DNA of 64,000 bases from Rubrivirga sp963789285 (GTDB lineage Bacteria; Bacteroidota; Rhodothermia; Rhodothermales; Rubricoccaceae), in contig CAWBJZ010000002.1 of assembly GCA_963789285.1 (NCBI GenBank), positions 1 through 64,000 on the forward strand. The letters run 5' to 3'. Made by a program: the position numbers and the translations under genes. Each line of letters starts with the position of its first letter. Positions within the stretch are counted from its first letter, which is position 1. Positions 62,402 to 64,000 of the stretch are shown in pieces. The notes beneath the pieces were generated by a model. That model had not been told where the DNA came from and searched no databases. It saw only the letters and a program-made list of their open reading frames with translations.

Positions 62402-63598
62402 TCACCCGCCCCACGGCACGAACGGCACCGAGGTCCCCGCCGCCACCTCGGCGCCCTCCGCCGGGAGCCACGCCAGCCCGTCGGAGAGCAGCAGCGACCG
62501 GGCGACGTGGGAGTCCTGCGCCCCCGCCGCGGACAGCACCAGCGTCCCACTGGCGGAGCGCACGGCCGTGACGCGCAGAAACGTCGTCAGCCCGTCCGCC
62601 TTGCGGACGGCGTAGGCCAGTCGCCCGGTCTCGGGCTCGCCCGCCTCCGCCCGACCCAGGCACGCCGCCAGCAGCGGGCGGACGTAGACCTCGAACCCGA
62701 CGACGGCGCTCACCGGGTTGCCGGGCAGCCCGATCACGGGCCGTCCGCCCAGCGTCCCGAACGCCAACGGTTTGCCCGGCCGCTGGCGGACCTTCCAGAA
62801 CGCCCACTCGACGCCGCGCCGCTCCAACTCTGGACGCACCAAGTCGCGCTCGCCCATCGAGACGCCGCCGGCGAACACCAGCACGTCGGCCTCGCCGGCC
62901 TGGTCGAGCGCCGCCGCGAGCGACGGGCGGTCGTCGTGGGCGTGGAGAGGGAGGGGGAGGCCGCCGGCCGCGACGACCTGCGCCGCCAGCGCCGGGCCGT
63001 TGGCGTCGCGGATCTGGCCCGGCCCGGGCCGAGCGTCGGCGGGCACCAGCTCGTCGCCCGTCGTGACGACGGCGACAACTGGACGCCGCCGGACGGACAC
63101 CGTCGCGGCGCCGACGGCCGCCAGCAGCCCGACCGACCGCGGGGTGACGACTTGGCCAGCGGAGAGCACCTCGACGCCGGCCGCCAGCGCGCTGCCCGCC
63201 CGCCGGATGGACTGGCCCACCTCGGGCTGGCGGTCGAAGTGGACGCGGCCGGCGGCGCGCGACGTCCACTCGACGGGGACGACGGCGTCGGCGCCGGACG
63301 GCAGCGGGGCGCCGGTCATCATGCCCAGGCACGTGCCAGGCACTAGGTCGGAGTGAGCGTCGCCGGCGTGGACCGTGCCCGCCAGCGGCAAGGTGTCCTC
63401 GCCCGCCAGGTCCGCCAGTCGGACGGCGTAGCCGTCCATCGCCGACGTGTCGAACGGCGGCAGCGGCCCGTCCGAGACGACGGGCGCGGCCAGCGTCCGC
63501 CCGACGGCCTCCGCCAGCGGGACGGACTCCGCAGCCAGCACGCGCGCCGACGCCAGAACGGTGCGGCGCGCGTGCTCGACCGAGACCAACGTGTCCAC
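62402..63598 (-). CDS. moeA: molybdopterin molybdenumtransferase MoeA
   Basis: A 398-residue enzyme inserting molybdate into adenylated molybdopterin. Motifs: LPPFDTSAMDGYAVRLADLAG, GTCLGMMTGAPLPSGADAVVPVEW, VAVVTTGDELVPADA (TGDEL), VLVFAGGVSMGERDLVRPEL (GGVSMGxxD), KPLAFGTLGGRPVIGLPGNPVSAVVGFE and a C-terminal domain IV (RVTAVRSASGTLVLSAAGAQDS). Complete. It implies a molybdoenzyme in this organism; no other moa/mob gene is in the window. Seven bases separate it from the SCP2 gene upstream. Confidence 0.96.
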   Translation of the reverse strand: MDTLVSVEHARRTVLASARVLAAESVPLAEAVGRTLAAPVVSDGPLPPFDTSAMDGYAVRLADLAGEDTLPLAGTVHAGDAHSDLVPGTCLGMMTGAPLPSGADAVVPVEWTSRAAGRVHFDRQPEVGQSIRRAGSALAAGVEVLSAGQVVTPRSVGLLAAVGAATVSVRRRPVVAVVTTGDELVPADARPGPGQIRDANGPALAAQVVAAGGLPLPLHAHDDRPSLAAALDQAGEADVLVFAGGVSMGERDLVRPELERRGVEWAFWKVRQRPGKPLAFGTLGGRPVIGLPGNPVSAVVGFEVYVRPLLAACLGRAEAGEPETGRLAYAVRKADGLTTFLRVTAVRSASGTLVLSAAGAQDSHVARSLLLSDGLAWLPAEGAEVAAGTSVPFVPWGG

Positions 63599-63604
63599 CC
63601 GGCG

Positions 63605-63943
63605 CTAGCCGCTGTAGCCGAACAGGCCCATGAACTTCATCGCGAACGGCGTCGAGCCCTTCATCTTCACCTTCCGCTGCATCATCGCCATCATGGGGTT
63701 CAGCTCCCCGTTCTCGATCGCGACCCAGTCCTCGGTCTTGGCCGTCAGCCGCAGCGAGGGGTCCTCGGGCACCTCGCCCTCCATGATGTCGAGCTCGCCG
63801 TTGTGGACGTAGAGCGTCACGTCGCGGGCGTCGTCGCCGGTGAGCTGCATGTGGACCTTGTCGTCCATCGACTGGGCCTTCTCGGCGTTGAAGCGGTCGG
63901 GGTAGGAGGCGAGGACCTCGTCGAAGGTGGTGTAGCGGGGCAT
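63605..63943 (-). CDS. SCP2 sterol-binding domain protein
   Basis: A 112-residue protein from ATG 63943. It matches the SCP2/SterolCarrier fold: LASYPDRFNAEKAQSMDDKVHMQLTG, VTLYVHNGELDIMEGEVPEDPSLRLTAKTEDWVAIENGELNPMMAMMQRKVKMKGS in pieces (the DWVAIENGELNPMMAMMQ and KVKMKGSTPFAMKF segments are diagnostic). It binds hydrophobic ligands or lipids in the cytoplasm. It directly precedes moeA on the same strand. Confidence 0.92.
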   Translation of the reverse strand: MPRYTTFDEVLASYPDRFNAEKAQSMDDKVHMQLTGDDARDVTLYVHNGELDIMEGEVPEDPSLRLTAKTEDWVAIENGELNPMMAMMQRKVKMKGSTPFAMKFMGLFGYSG

Positions 63944-64000
63944 GGGGGCGGGGGAGAGGGGAGGCCCCAAGATAGAGCGCGTCCGGAACCGCCCCCGGCC

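Overview
The window is about 64 kb of very GC-rich DNA, by eye around 70%, with no rRNA, tRNA or CRISPR array. The gene set points to a Bacteroidota-like member of Rhodothermota, probably near Rubrivirga/Rubricoccus. The signs are a T9SS-type C-terminal domain on a secreted choice-of-anchor B protein, DUF4837, DUF4296, DUF4293 and DUF4175 family proteins, an HU-CCDC81/SPOR envelope protein, two ExbB/ExbD (TolQ/TolR) loci, and starts without clear Shine-Dalgarno sequences. The taxonomic placement is inference.

Layout. 0-9.2 kb: the 3' end of comM, then a minus-strand envelope block (HU + SPOR protein, TolQ/R pair, beta-barrel protein, long TPR protein) and a small plus-strand membrane protein. 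9.5-14.4 kb: a plus-strand copper or heavy-metal cassette (Cys/His-rich exported protein, DUF3347 lipoprotein, TolC/CzcC-like channel, Tat-exported multicopper oxidase, DUF305 protein) that looks like an acquired island. 14.6-19.3 kb, minus strand: a BadF-type sugar kinase, a frameshifted penicillin-acylase-like gene and a PolX/PHP protein with a degenerate polymerase centre. 19.7-29.6 kb: a CtpA-type protease, an exbB-x-exbD-exbD operon, an isocitrate dehydrogenase, a DUF4293 protein, an EamA transporter, a GT2 glycosyltransferase and recQ. 29.6-45 kb, minus strand: two choice-of-anchor B paralogues, small genes, hisG, DUF4837, and a nearly complete trp operon (E-x-S-G-fourhelix-D-C-F-B-A) with trpS inside it. 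45-57 kb: an L,D-transpeptidase, a putative cysteine peptidase, a photolyase, a hemolysin III protein, cobalamin genes (pduO-type transferase and a btuD-like ATPase), lipoproteins and a very large DUF4175 protein. 58-64 kb: a repeat-rich divergent region, glgA-glgC, a lipoprotein, a monooxygenase-fold protein, moeA and an SCP2 protein.

Three things stand out. First, the octamer ACTGGCGG (reverse complement CCGCCAGT) occurs about 55 times by hand count, roughly ten times expectation, on both strands. It lies inside genes and also as inverted pairs at gene ends, which resembles a DNA uptake-sequence system. Second, several other repeat families cluster in intergenic DNA: a 24-bp tandem array, REP-like GACGCC hairpins, and a GTTCAGGGTTCG-type repeat confined to trp junctions. 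Third, at least eight otherwise convincing genes are split by single-base frameshifts, which more likely reflects residual indel errors in the assembly than true gene decay.
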